Positions 47,255-56,123 of a DNA stretch of 64,000 nucleotides are shown piece after piece. The position numbers and the translations under genes were made by a program. This DNA comes from CAIZQW01 sp942493055 (GTDB lineage Bacteria > Verrucomicrobiota > Kiritimatiellia > RFP12 > UBA1067), in NCBI GenBank assembly GCA_942493055.1, contig OW818680.1:1922001-1986000 (forward strand), in the 5' to 3' direction. Numbering within the stretch: position 1 is the stretch's first letter; each line of letters starts with the position of its first letter. Under the pieces are notes generated by a model. The model worked only from the letters and a program-made list of their open reading frames with translations. It made no database searches and was not told the origin of the DNA.

Positions 47255-49734
47255 TTATTTTTCTTGGCAGGCTGAGGCTTTGCAGGCGCCGTGACCTTTG
47301 CTTCAGGCGGGGTCTTTTTAAGCTCGGCCTCGTAAGCCGCTTTCAGTGTCGGGCCGAAGCTGGCGGGCTTCACTTTTTTATCCAGGAAAATATCCTTGTG
47401 GGGAAGCGTCTCGCCCGGGAAGCGCTTGCTGGCGATCACATAGAGCTGGTCAAAGCCGCCTGGGAGCTGGATCATCTCACGTGCCAGGCGATCCAGATGG
47501 AAGTCGGTGATGGGCTTCAGGTCGACGCCGCCCTGCACCTTGAGGTTGCCCGGGAAGTTGGCATAGGCCTTCGCCAGCACCTCGGAGGCCCGTTGTTTGA
47601 CCTCCGGCTTTGCGGTCTGGAGCTGCTTCATGATGTTATCCATCGGAAAGCCCCTGCCGACGCCTGAGGCGATTCGCGTGTTCGTGGAGAGATATTCGCC
47701 TACAGCCGGGAGCACCTTCGCGCTGGCACGTTCATCGGTGACGACCTTTGTGAGCGCGAACATGGCTGCCGTATTCAACCACCACTCGTCCTGTTTCAGC
47801 CAGTAGACCATGCGGTCAAGATGCGGAAGCAAGAGTTCCGGCTTGGCCAGGCTCAGGGCCATCAGGGCTTGCTGCACGCCCCACCACGACTCCTTCGGAT
47901 CATTGACCATGTTCAGCAGCAGCTTTGCCATCTCATCCGTGAGACGGGCTTCGGGGATGGGGCGGCACTTGAACGTTCCGAAGATCGCCTGCGCGCCGGC
48001 ATGCCGTGCGCGCGGGTCCTTGTCCTTGAGCAGTTCAACAATCAGGTGGTCCCGTCCAAACTTGGCGATCGACGCGGAGGTCTGCTCGCGGATGCCCTGA
48101 TCCGGATGGCGCGCATACTGGAGGAGGACCGCGTCAGTGACATTGGTTTCATTTACTTTTCTTCCGAGCGGCCAGGAGGCGTCGGTGATCAATTTCTCGC
48201 CCTCCACATCTTGCAACTTCCCATTCTTGTCAGGCGCTGGCACGAGTGAATAGAAGGCGTCATCCGCCTCTGTGCCCCAGGGCCGTTTGGGCAGTTGATA
48301 GGACTTGCAATATTTCGTCGCAGGCGCGCCTGTGATGCGCAGGGTCTTGCGCGGGACGGTGTAGGTCATTGCCAACCCGATGCCCCACTCCCCGGGTTTG
48401 TCAGGACTGCCGTCGTAGCGTTCCCCGCCCACAATGCCGAACGAGCCGTCATACCGGCGGGAGAGTTCGTAGAACCACTTCCGTCCCTCCATGAACTCGC
48501 GGTACTTCAAAGGCTTCTTGTCAGCCATCAGGCCCATGGACGAGCTGCGCCAGATCTCGCCGATGCCGCCGCCGGTGTGCCCGTGCAACATCCAGGATGT
48601 CGAATAGAACCCTTTGACTGCGGAGATGTCCCGCGCCTTGGCGTAGAGCGACTGTTCGCCCTCAGGCGTGAGCGAGGTTGCAGCCGACATGGCGAAGGCC
48701 AGGCCTCCGACCTTTCCGTTGTCCACAAAACCGCCCTCGGGCATCTGGTCGCCGTACGGCGTGTTTCCATGTCCGGCATACCGGAAGAATTGTTTCAGCG
48801 CGGACTGGAGCGTCTGCTCGTCCACGTTTACGCCGCACTCCTTCGCCAAGAGCAGGAAGGTGACGACATGCACGCCGGCGGCGTTCATGTGGCCGCCGAT
48901 CATGTAGGTGAAGGGCACCCCGCCGCGGCCGGCCCAGGCGCTGTTGTACATGGTCTGGCGCGCGTTCTCCGCAAGTTGGGTGATGAGCGGCAGGATAGTG
49001 GCGTCCCCTGTGCGCAGGTAATATTCGCAGAGGGCCGGGCCGCCATATCCGATATGCCAGGCGTAATCCGTCACCTTCGCCGGCTTCGCAATCTCCTTGA
49101 TCCAGCCGCGGGCAACTTCGAGATCCTTCTCCTCACCGGTGGAGAGCATGAAGAGCAGTCCCATGTCTGTCCCGGGCGCGGCATGATTTCCAGTCTTCGC
49201 CAGATAGTCGGCATGCGCACGGACGATCTTGTCCGACTTGGGGCAGTTCAGCGGCCAGGTCTTGCTATAGGCGCCCAAAACCGGGATCTTGACGATCACC
49301 TCTGTGGCAGGAGCGGTCGCACTCTCTTTGACCATGAGCTTCACCACGCCGTCTGTCGCCTCGGCCTTGGTGATGATGTTTCCGAGGAAGACGCGCGGGT
49401 CGATGTCCTTGAGCGTCTGGCCGTTGATGGACTCGATGAGTTGCCCCTTCTTCAGCTTAGCCGTGGCTTCAGCAGGAGAGCCCTTTTCAACGCCAGCGAC
49501 CTTCATGCCGAAGGCTGGCAGCGTCAGTTCAATGCCGATGCCCACAGGCCCTAAGCGGCTGATCGTATAAGGCTTCTTCGCGTTTTCCTCCGGAAAGGGA
49601 TGGAACTGCGGAAAATCCTTGTAATACGCGCTTTCAAACTTCGACTGCAAAACATCACCCGCTATTGCGCTGGAAACGGTCATCGCCAGTGCTGCCAGCA
49701 GGCCGTGTGAATGATACGTTTTAGTTATGTTCAT
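47251..49734 (-). CDS. Exported PDZ-domain protein, DUF6288-like (short paralogue)
   Basis: 827 residues; AAGGATG before ATG 49734, signal peptide ending SAIAGD. Residues about 60-150 are a PDZ domain (GPVGIGIELTLPAFGMKV, GQLIESINGQTLKDIDPRV). Residues 170-560 look like an alpha/alpha toroid with HIGYGGPALCEYYLRTGDA, GGHMNAAGVHVVTFLLLAKECG and STSWMLHGHTGGGIGEIWRSS. Residues 560-740 are helical HEAT-like repeats (DPRARHAGAQAIFG). I place it in DUF6288 from memory of that family's layout. It is a tandem paralogue of the next gene and coupled to a sulfatase gene. The (alpha/alpha) part could be a lyase or glycosidase fold; function unproven. Confidence 0.75.
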   Translation of the reverse strand: MNITKTYHSHGLLAALAMTVSSAIAGDVLQSKFESAYYKDFPQFHPFPEENAKKPYTISRLGPVGIGIELTLPAFGMKVAGVEKGSPAEATAKLKKGQLIESINGQTLKDIDPRVFLGNIITKAEATDGVVKLMVKESATAPATEVIVKIPVLGAYSKTWPLNCPKSDKIVRAHADYLAKTGNHAAPGTDMGLLFMLSTGEEKDLEVARGWIKEIAKPAKVTDYAWHIGYGGPALCEYYLRTGDATILPLITQLAENARQTMYNSAWAGRGGVPFTYMIGGHMNAAGVHVVTFLLLAKECGVNVDEQTLQSALKQFFRYAGHGNTPYGDQMPEGGFVDNGKVGGLAFAMSAATSLTPEGEQSLYAKARDISAVKGFYSTSWMLHGHTGGGIGEIWRSSSMGLMADKKPLKYREFMEGRKWFYELSRRYDGSFGIVGGERYDGSPDKPGEWGIGLAMTYTVPRKTLRITGAPATKYCKSYQLPKRPWGTEADDAFYSLVPAPDKNGKLQDVEGEKLITDASWPLGRKVNETNVTDAVLLQYARHPDQGIREQTSASIAKFGRDHLIVELLKDKDPRARHAGAQAIFGTFKCRPIPEARLTDEMAKLLLNMVNDPKESWWGVQQALMALSLAKPELLLPHLDRMVYWLKQDEWWLNTAAMFALTKVVTDERASAKVLPAVGEYLSTNTRIASGVGRGFPMDNIMKQLQTAKPEVKQRASEVLAKAYANFPGNLKVQGGVDLKPITDFHLDRLAREMIQLPGGFDQLYVIASKRFPGETLPHKDIFLDKKVKPASFGPTLKAAYEAELKKTPPEAKVTAPAKPQPAKKNK

Positions 49735-49750
49735 CGCTTCATCCTTTGAT

Positions 49751-52700
49751 TTACTTTCGTTTCATCACATCGTATAACGTCTTCCAGTCCTGCGGATTTT
49801 TTTTGTTGAATCCGCCGCTTTCGATGAAGAGGTACTCCTGCGTACCGATCTTTTCTATCGTCATCTTCCGTGCCTGATAGTCCTTCAGGTCCATCAGCGT
49901 ATCGCCAGACCAGAGCAGGGTTTCCTGGTCTGTCTTGCCATCCGGTTTCAGGCTGACCTTCTGAAGGGCAGCGTTTGTGCTGACAGCGGGTTCGTCTCCT
50001 GGCTTGAAGTCGTCAACACTCGCAACCTTGCCGATCTGTATCCAGTCTCCCACCACCGCCTTGTTGGCCACAAACACGCCGTCGTAGAGATGTTTGTCAG
50101 CATCATCCAGGGTGGCCTGCCACGCGCTGGAGAGCATCGGCTGGAAGGCTTTGCCCTTGTTGATCATCTCATCCGTGATCGGCGGAACTTCCATCTCTTC
50201 AAGGAAGATGGAAAAATGCTGCTTCTTCACGCCTGGCGAGCGCTTCCCTCCAGGGATCGGCAGGAAGCCTTTTGCGGCAATGACGACTTCTTTCTGGAAC
50301 TCAGGCCATAAGGTCTTGTCGATATAGAAGCAGATGGGCTTATCGCCTGCGCGCTTGCCAACGCCCTCATTACGTTGAAGCACCTGCTTGCCGTTGACAT
50401 ACACTTCACATCCGTCGCCAGCATTGACATGCGACATGCCGCCCACAAGCAGTCTGTAGCGATGCCCCTGCTTGAACGCGGGGAAGGTGACCTTCGATTG
50501 CAGGAGAAGGACCTCTTTCTCCCACAAGGTTTTCAGCGGTTCACTGCAACGGCAGAACGGGATCTTACACGTCGACATGGGCTCCTTGGGAAGTTTGCCA
50601 TCCAGTTGACCAAACGGCGCGTAGCCGGTCTTCCAGCCTGTAGCCGCAGCATCGAAATCTGCCTTGAACCAGTTCTCCATGCCCTTGGGGGCGGTCACGT
50701 TACGATAACGCCACCCCGGCTCCCAGATCTTCTCTTCCGTGGGATCAAAGGTGTGATAGCCCCACTTGATCGCTGTCAGGTCCGGACCGAAAACATGCCA
50801 GTCATATTTGTCGATCCCGACTCGATCATAAAGGTCGACAAGCCCATCCATCTGCGGTTCGCGCGGTTTTGTCTTTGGCGGCGGGGGCTCACTTGTAGCC
50901 TCCGTACGTAGCAGAGGGTTCGCGGCGACATACTGCGGGATGAGATAGTTCATCACAATGGGTTTCAACGCCTCTTTCACGTTCGGACCGAACGTGCTCG
51001 CATCGGCAACCATGTAGAGTTCCTTGTGCGGGAGCACCTCAGCCGGAAAGCGCTTTTTGCTGACTTCATAGAGCTTGTCAAAACCGCCCGGTATCTCGGC
51101 CAGCTTTTGGGCGATCCCCTTCAGCATATAATCGGCGCAATTAGACATGTCCTGTCCGCCGGGCGCTTTAAAGTCGCTCGGGTACTTGCTGTAAGCCGCT
51201 GCCAGTTCATCAATGGCGGAGACCTGCACTTCGGGGGCAGCCTCGCGTATGCGTGTCACGATGCCGCCGAGCGGGTTCAAAGCAACGGCGCGCTGGTTAT
51301 TCGCGACCATCTGGCCCACCACCGGCATAATCTTTTTGTAGAAGTCTTTGTCAGAGGCCAGCGGCGTGATAGCCTTCAATGCGGCCTGACGGAGCCACCA
51401 GTCCTCATGCTGAAGCCATTTTGCCAGGCTTTCGTAGTAAGGCGCGATCTTCTCCGCGGGCGCGAGGCTGAGCATATCCAGCGCCGCCATGACGACCCAC
51501 CACGACTCCTGCGGGTCACTGATGATGTTGCCCAAAAGCGTGATCACCTCGTCAGTCAGGCGGTCGGCATTCGCCGAGACACCTTTCTTTTCGCCGCTCA
51601 CGGCCTTGATCCCCGCCAGCCGTGCACGCGGATCTTTTGATTTTAACAGCTCCACGATCAAATGAATCCGTCCGAGTCCAGAGATACTCCCTGCAGCGCT
51701 TCCTTGGCTTGTACTGTCCGGATGGTACGCATACATGAGCAACTCATCATCCTTCACCTTCGGATTATTAAGATACCGCATCGTCGGCCAGGACGCATGG
51801 GTCGGGAGGCGCTCCTTTGACAAGTCCAGCTTTATACCTGGCTTATGTTCACCCGCCTGAAGCGACAAGAAAACCTCGTCCGCTTCCGTGCCCCAGGGGC
51901 GCTCAGGAATCTTATAGGTCTTGGAATACTTCGTCGCGGGCGCACCATGAATACGGAGATTCTTACGGGGGACAGTATAGATCAGCGGCACGAAATTACC
52001 CCAGGCTGTACCGCCTTTGTGGCCCGTTGTTCCGTAACTGACGTTCATGCCGCTCGCCCAGCCAAAGGCACCATCATGACGCCGGGCAAGCTCATACATC
52101 CAGCGGCGCTCATTCATGAACGAGCGATACATCTCAGGCCGCTTTTCGGACAACAGACCCGCTGCGGAGCCGCGCCAGATCTCGCCAATGCCGCCACCGG
52201 TATGGCCGTGAAACAGCCAGGACGTGGTGTAAAAACTCTTGTTCGCGCTGATGTCGCGTGCCTTGGCATAGACCGACTTCTCCCCGTCCGGCAAGAGTGT
52301 CGCTGCTGCAGCCATGGCAAAGGCGAGTCCGCCATTTTTCCCGTTGTCAACCCCGCCGCCTTCTGGCACTCCGTCACCGTAAGAAACATTCCAGTGTCCT
52401 GCATAACGGTAGAAATGATAGAGACAGGATTGAAGGGTATGCTCATCAACATCGACACCGCACTCCTTGGCGAGCAGCAAAAACGTGAGGCAATGCACAC
52501 CGGCCGCGTTCATGTGACCGCCGGCCATGTAATTATAGTTGCACCCGCCCCGTCCCATCCAGGAGCCGTTATAGATCGTCTCCTTCAACCGTTCCATCAT
52601 GCTCTTAATCGCTGGCAGCACAGAGGCGTCACCTGTGCGCAGGTAGTATTCACAGACAGCCGGACCATTGTAGCCGATATCCCATGGGGACGCCATGCTC

Positions 52701-53341
52701 TTGCCTCCCGAAAGCTTTCCGCTGAACCAGTTGCGGACAACCTCGAGATCCTTCTCCTCGCCTGTGGATAGAAGAAAGAGCGCAGATCCCCAGCCGCACG
52801 GATGCGCAGCCAAGAATTCAGCAAAGTTGCGCACGATCTTATCAGACTTCGGGCATTTGAGCGGCCAGGTTTCACTGTAAGCGCCCATGACAGGGATCTT
52901 GACAATGACCTCCTCGGCCTTCGCCTTGGCGTCGGCCTTGACCATCATCTTCAGGACCCCGTCTTTGGCTTCAGCCTCGGTGATCAGATTGCCGAGAATA
53001 ACCCGCGGATCAATCTCCTTGAGGGTCTTTCCATTGATGCTCTCGATGATCTGTCCGGTTTTCAACTTGCCAGTGGCGGCAGCCGGAGAATCCGGTTCCA
53101 CGCTGACCAGATGCATTGTGAAGGCCGGCTGGCGCAATTCCAGGCCAATGCCGAGCGGTCCAATATGGTCAATCAAAAAACGAGCATCGGCTTCTTCAGG
53201 ATAGTAGTGAAAGAGGGGGAAATCCTTGTAATACGCACTTTCAAACTTCGCCTGCAAAACGTCACCCGCCGTTACGCTGGAGACAGCCATCCCCAGGGCT
53301 GCCAGCAGGCAGAGTGAATGAAATGCTTTAGTTTTCTCCAT
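49751..53341 (-). CDS. Exported PDZ-domain protein, DUF6288-like (long paralogue)
   Basis: About 1,196 residues from ATG 53341 (AGGA upstream); the frame to 53374 is less likely. Residues 1-820 repeat the layout of the downstream paralogue: signal peptide, PDZ (GPLGIGLELRQPAFTM, GQIIESINGKTLKEIDPRV), toroid (HIGYNGPAVCEYYLRTGDA-like, TTSWLFHGHTGGGIGEIWRGS) and HEAT-like repeats. An extra ~370 residues follow, with strand blocks such as YRLLVGGMSHVNAGDGCEVYVNGKQVL that suggest one or two jelly-roll carbohydrate-binding domains. Tandem duplication with gain or loss of this tail is likely. A type B promoter lies upstream. Confidence 0.75.
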   Translation of the reverse strand: MEKTKAFHSLCLLAALGMAVSSVTAGDVLQAKFESAYYKDFPLFHYYPEEADARFLIDHIGPLGIGLELRQPAFTMHLVSVEPDSPAAATGKLKTGQIIESINGKTLKEIDPRVILGNLITEAEAKDGVLKMMVKADAKAKAEEVIVKIPVMGAYSETWPLKCPKSDKIVRNFAEFLAAHPCGWGSALFLLSTGEEKDLEVVRNWFSGKLSGGKSMASPWDIGYNGPAVCEYYLRTGDASVLPAIKSMMERLKETIYNGSWMGRGGCNYNYMAGGHMNAAGVHCLTFLLLAKECGVDVDEHTLQSCLYHFYRYAGHWNVSYGDGVPEGGGVDNGKNGGLAFAMAAAATLLPDGEKSVYAKARDISANKSFYTTSWLFHGHTGGGIGEIWRGSAAGLLSEKRPEMYRSFMNERRWMYELARRHDGAFGWASGMNVSYGTTGHKGGTAWGNFVPLIYTVPRKNLRIHGAPATKYSKTYKIPERPWGTEADEVFLSLQAGEHKPGIKLDLSKERLPTHASWPTMRYLNNPKVKDDELLMYAYHPDSTSQGSAAGSISGLGRIHLIVELLKSKDPRARLAGIKAVSGEKKGVSANADRLTDEVITLLGNIISDPQESWWVVMAALDMLSLAPAEKIAPYYESLAKWLQHEDWWLRQAALKAITPLASDKDFYKKIMPVVGQMVANNQRAVALNPLGGIVTRIREAAPEVQVSAIDELAAAYSKYPSDFKAPGGQDMSNCADYMLKGIAQKLAEIPGGFDKLYEVSKKRFPAEVLPHKELYMVADASTFGPNVKEALKPIVMNYLIPQYVAANPLLRTEATSEPPPPKTKPREPQMDGLVDLYDRVGIDKYDWHVFGPDLTAIKWGYHTFDPTEEKIWEPGWRYRNVTAPKGMENWFKADFDAAATGWKTGYAPFGQLDGKLPKEPMSTCKIPFCRCSEPLKTLWEKEVLLLQSKVTFPAFKQGHRYRLLVGGMSHVNAGDGCEVYVNGKQVLQRNEGVGKRAGDKPICFYIDKTLWPEFQKEVVIAAKGFLPIPGGKRSPGVKKQHFSIFLEEMEVPPITDEMINKGKAFQPMLSSAWQATLDDADKHLYDGVFVANKAVVGDWIQIGKVASVDDFKPGDEPAVSTNAALQKVSLKPDGKTDQETLLWSGDTLMDLKDYQARKMTIEKIGTQEYLFIESGGFNKKNPQDWKTLYDVMKRK

Positions 53342-53399
53342 AGCCGCGTCCTCGCCTTCATGTTCAGGTCCCAAAGACCCTTATTTATGTAATTTAACT

Positions 53400-53466
53400 A
53401 TTATGCTAGACGGTGCCGTAAAACACAATGCACCAAACAGGTGACAAATAGGCTACAAGGGAGAAG
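53400..53466 (-). promoter_or_regulatory. Type B promoter of the long DUF6288-like gene
   Basis: Minus strand: TTGTAGCCTAT, TTGTCACCTGT, TTGG (53434-53466 with the C-rich tract), a 5-bp gap, -35 TTGTGT (53423-53428), a 17-bp spacer and -10 CATAAT (53400-53405). It drives the tandem DUF6288-like genes and probably the coupled sulfatase. Confidence 0.75.
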
Positions 53467-53704
53467 TCTAAGAAGTGTCAGTAAGTTTGGAAAGTGTCAG
53501 TAAGTTTTGGAAGTGCTAAAGTTCGAGCCGGCTTCGCTTGAAGCTACGCCGAGCCAGGGAAGTTCTAAATTGAAACTGGAAACTTGAAACTTGGCATCGG
53601 TCAATCGGTCAGCTGCTCAACCGGTCAAAAGTCTTGGGAGTCCAAAGGGGAACGGGGTTTCCAGTCCGTTGAAGCACGGACAGGAAAGTCCGTGTCCCCT
53701 TACC
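53467..53704. repeat. Repeat mosaic plus bidirectional terminator-like module
   Basis: Order: gtctaagaagtgtcagtaag units, aagtgctaaagttcg units, a gccggcttcgc/gctacgccgag palindrome, gaaactggaaacttg units, tcggtcaa units and, at 53652-53698, the double-hairpin module with the GCACGGAC/GTCCGTGC stem. The order matches that at 14617-14857. No gene is supported here. Confidence 0.6.
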
Positions 53705-53706
53705 GT

Positions 53707-53760
53707 CCTGGGAACGCCGACGTCCCGTCGGCAGCCGACGGGGACGTCGGCGCTCCCAGG
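53707..53760. repeat. REP-like palindrome, CCTGGGAACGCCGACGTC family
   Basis: A 54-bp copy of the palindrome at 33408, here with a short gcagcc-type loop. It lies beside the second plus-strand gene island. Confidence 0.8.
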
Positions 53761-53943
53761 GGATTCGGACGCGTCCCTCCATGCTTCGAGGGGCCCTGTT
53801 CCAAGTTTCAATTCACCTTTCTCCACATTTCCCTTGATTCAGCAACACTGAACAGCAATAATTGCAACATCTTTGGCTTGGCTGCCTCAACACAACAACG
53901 AACCTTCATCAAGCTAGAGCTTACATCAAAACAAGAGGCTCCA

Positions 53944-54288
53944 ATGGAAATTCAAAAAGCACCTAAAGAAAAATATAAGCAGTTGCTTCTGGTGCTTATT
54001 ATTGCACCCTTCTTCTTTGGCTTTTGCGGGTTAGGTTTCTGGATTGATTCGGTTACTCGTTCTTTTCCGCTATTCGGAATAATCTTTTCTGTTATATCGT
54101 TGATCATCTTCGGATATTCCGGTCAGCACTTCGAGAAACAGATTATCCAGAATTTCAGATGTCCAGAATGCGGAAGCAGATTGCCAGACTACCAACTTGA
54201 TAAACGTCAATGCGTGAGCTACTTCTGTAAAAACTGTAATATTAAATTTGAAACACGATACAGTATTGATCATAGTAATATGGATTAA
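53944..54288 (+). CDS. Small membrane protein with C-terminal zinc ribbon
   Basis: 114 residues from ATG 53944 (agagg in front); the longer frame from 53584 is repeat DNA. Two membrane helices lie at about 13-33 and 42-60 (LLLVLIIAPFFFGFCGLGFW, FGIIFSVISLIIFGYSG). The C-terminus has a four-Cys ribbon, CPECG and CKNC. Its GC content is visibly lower than the minus-strand genes, consistent with acquisition. Function unknown. Confidence 0.75.
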   Translation: MEIQKAPKEKYKQLLLVLIIAPFFFGFCGLGFWIDSVTRSFPLFGIIFSVISLIIFGYSGQHFEKQIIQNFRCPECGSRLPDYQLDKRQCVSYFCKNCNIKFETRYSIDHSNMD

Positions 54289-54299
54289 AGGGCTATAAT

Positions 54300-54352
54300 C
54301 CTGGGAACGCCGACGTCCCGTCGGCAGCCGACGGGACGTCGGCGCTCCCAGG
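54300..54352. repeat. REP-like palindrome, CCTGGGAACGCCGACGTC family
   Basis: A 53-bp copy, nearly identical to 53707-53760. The two copies bracket the small membrane-protein gene. Confidence 0.8.
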
Positions 54353-54445
54353 GGAGGAAAATGAACCATGAGGGAAGAGCATAACATCGAATGAAACGAA
54401 CTGTGGTGAGATGAGCCTTACGTTTAGGGATTGACCGCCGAAGTC

Positions 54446-54461
54446 GTATCATATATGATAC
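54446..54461. promoter_or_regulatory. Palindromic operator of the toxin-antitoxin pair
   Basis: GTATCATATATGATAC is a perfect 16-bp palindrome ending four bases before the toxin start codon. Position and symmetry fit binding of a dimeric ribbon-helix-helix antitoxin. Confidence 0.6.
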
Positions 54462-54465
54462 CAGA

Positions 54466-54897
54466 ATGAAAAGGCACTACCAGATTGTGATGGACACAAA
54501 TGTGCTCATTTGTGCACTGAGATCAAGCCGTGGTCCATCATTCAGATTGCTCACCCTCGTTGGCAAAGGCAGGTTTGATATCCATTTATCTGTTCCGTTG
54601 GTGCTCGAGTACGAAGCGGTCGCCAAAAGATCCCGTTGGCATGACAAGCCCTCCTGGACTCACGTGTCCAACATTATTGACTACCTCTGCGAGGTTGGCT
54701 GCAAGCAGCAGATTCACTTTCTCTGGCGGCCACGTGCGAAGGACCCAAAAGATGACATGGTTCTTGAGGTCGCTGTTGCTGGACGGTGTGACGGAATTGT
54801 GACTTACAACAAGAAGGACTTTGCTGAAGCAAGGTCTTTCGGACTGGAACTATACACGCCGAAGGAGTTCCTCCATAAAACAGGAGACGAAAAATGA
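54466..54897 (+). CDS. PIN-domain toxin (putative toxin component, PIN family)
   Basis: 143 residues. The acidic active-site residues of PIN ribonucleases are present: Asp in IVMDTNVLI, Glu in LEYEAV, Asp in DPKDDMVLEVA and Asp in TYNKKDF. The expected role is cleavage of RNA when not blocked by its antitoxin. There is no clear ribosome site because the operator palindrome ends next to the start. The stop overlaps the antitoxin start as ATGA. Toxin before antitoxin is the usual order for this TIGR00305-like PIN group. Confidence 0.88.
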   Translation: MKRHYQIVMDTNVLICALRSSRGPSFRLLTLVGKGRFDIHLSVPLVLEYEAVAKRSRWHDKPSWTHVSNIIDYLCEVGCKQQIHFLWRPRAKDPKDDMVLEVAVAGRCDGIVTYNKKDFAEARSFGLELYTPKEFLHKTGDEK

Positions 54898-55130
54898 GCG
54901 CCATTAGCCTAAGACTTCCAAATTCAATTCACGACCGTGCGCGACTGCTCTCAAGTCGGGACTCTGTTTCAATCAACCAGTTTGTCGCCACGGCGGTAGC
55001 GGAAAAGATTTCCGCCATGGAGACTGAAGACTATCTTACCCAACGTGCCCAGCGAGCAAGCCGGAAGAAGTTTGAAGCAGCCTTGGCCCAGATTCCCGAC
55101 AGGGAGCCTGACGAACATGACCGATTTTAA
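54894..55130 (+). CDS. Ribbon-helix-helix antitoxin (HicB/CopG-like)
   Basis: 78 residues; ATG overlaps the toxin stop by four bases. ISLRLPNSIHDRARLLSSRDSVSINQFVATAVAEKI is a ribbon-helix-helix DNA-binding domain. The acidic C-terminal tail (DREPDEHDRF) would wrap the toxin. It likely represses its own operon at the 16-bp palindrome. Confidence 0.85.
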   Translation: MSAISLRLPNSIHDRARLLSSRDSVSINQFVATAVAEKISAMETEDYLTQRAQRASRKKFEAALAQIPDREPDEHDRF

Positions 55131-55492
55131 TCGGCATTGTAGGCGTTATCTTTCTCGCCGCCGTTATTATTGGATATACTCGGGCACTATTAGCCACCGA
55201 GACGATCAGAGTCGGAGCGGACAAAATAGAGATTCGGCAATTCAGGCTGTGGTCTAGTACCTTTAGCGAAATTGTATGTGCAACGGATATCAAGGGTGTT
55301 GCCGTTGAAAAGGCTGATAACACATGGTCCGTCAAGATTACCATCAACGATGCCGAGACCGGAGAGGAGATGTGTACCAGCGTTGGTTCCCGCTCTTGGG
55401 TCTCTTTTGAGACGGCTGAATGGATCAAAAATTGCGTCCTTCAGGTGCTTGCAACGGGGAACACCTCAGGAAAAAGACAACGAGCAAAGTAA
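55124..55492 (+). CDS. Small membrane protein without an orthodox start codon
   Basis: The frame is open from a TGA at 55118 to TAA 55492 and reads as a real protein. It has one membrane helix (ILIGIVGVIFLAAVIIGY) and a soluble strand-rich domain (IRVGADKIEIRQFRLWSSTFSEI ... WSVKITINDAETGEE ... WIKNCVLQVL), like a bacterial PH-type fold. No ATG, GTG or TTG precedes the helix. ATT 55124 would be the first codon, or the 5' end has been lost or frameshifted (an ATG at 55117 is one frame off). It overlaps the antitoxin stop. Confidence 0.55.
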   Translation: MLIGIVGVIFLAAVIIGYTRALLATETIRVGADKIEIRQFRLWSSTFSEIVCATDIKGVAVEKADNTWSVKITINDAETGEEMCTSVGSRSWVSFETAEWIKNCVLQVLATGNTSGKRQRAK

Positions 55493-55660
55493 CGACTCGC
55501 TTGCGAATGCCAAACACAGAGCCCGAGAACAGATCAAGTTAAGAGGGAGTTTTTAGCATCCGAATGACACGAAAAACACGTATATGCTGAAACATCGAAC
55601 ATTAAAAACACTGGGGGACAGACAATGCCTCCACTAACCGAACCTATGATGTACTAACTT

Positions 55661-55990
55661 ATGAAGAACAGCGTAACCATCTTTCGCTCACTGGATTCTG
55701 CACCTTATTTCGAGGCAGTCTCAACGCTACGGTCAGCCCGTATCCCATTTCAGGGTTATGACAGCCAGGAGGGAAGTTTCAAATTTCCACGGACCCTGCA
55801 CATGATCGCGGTTTCTCCCGAAAATGAAACGTCCGCACGTAAAGTAATCGCCCACATCCCATCGGAAATCATTCATTCCTCCACCCCATCAGCCTCCTCG
55901 GAAAGAGACCGCAGGACACTGTGGTTTCAAATCCTTGCCGTTCTCTTTGTCCTACTTTTAGCGATCTATAAAATATTTATCGAAAAATGA
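55661..55990 (+). CDS. DUF2007-like small membrane protein
   Basis: 109 residues. VTIFRSLDSAPYFEAVSTLRSARIPFQGY and HMIAVSPENETSARKVIAHI follow the DUF2007 pattern (small ferredoxin-like domain). A single C-terminal membrane helix follows (LWFQILAVLFVLLLAIYKIF). Role unknown. It ends the second plus-strand island; the 170 bp upstream contain no other gene. Confidence 0.7.
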   Translation: MKNSVTIFRSLDSAPYFEAVSTLRSARIPFQGYDSQEGSFKFPRTLHMIAVSPENETSARKVIAHIPSEIIHSSTPSASSERDRRTLWFQILAVLFVLLLAIYKIFIEK

Positions 55991-56123
55991 ACGTGACAGG
56001 GGGACAAACAAAGGTTCTGCTTAAACCGCAATGACCTATTGTAAGATTAGGAATAGAGCTTAGTAGCCGTCCAATTTTTCCCTTGTTTTCCTATCGTCAA
56101 TCGGCAACTCTTCCCAACGCGCC

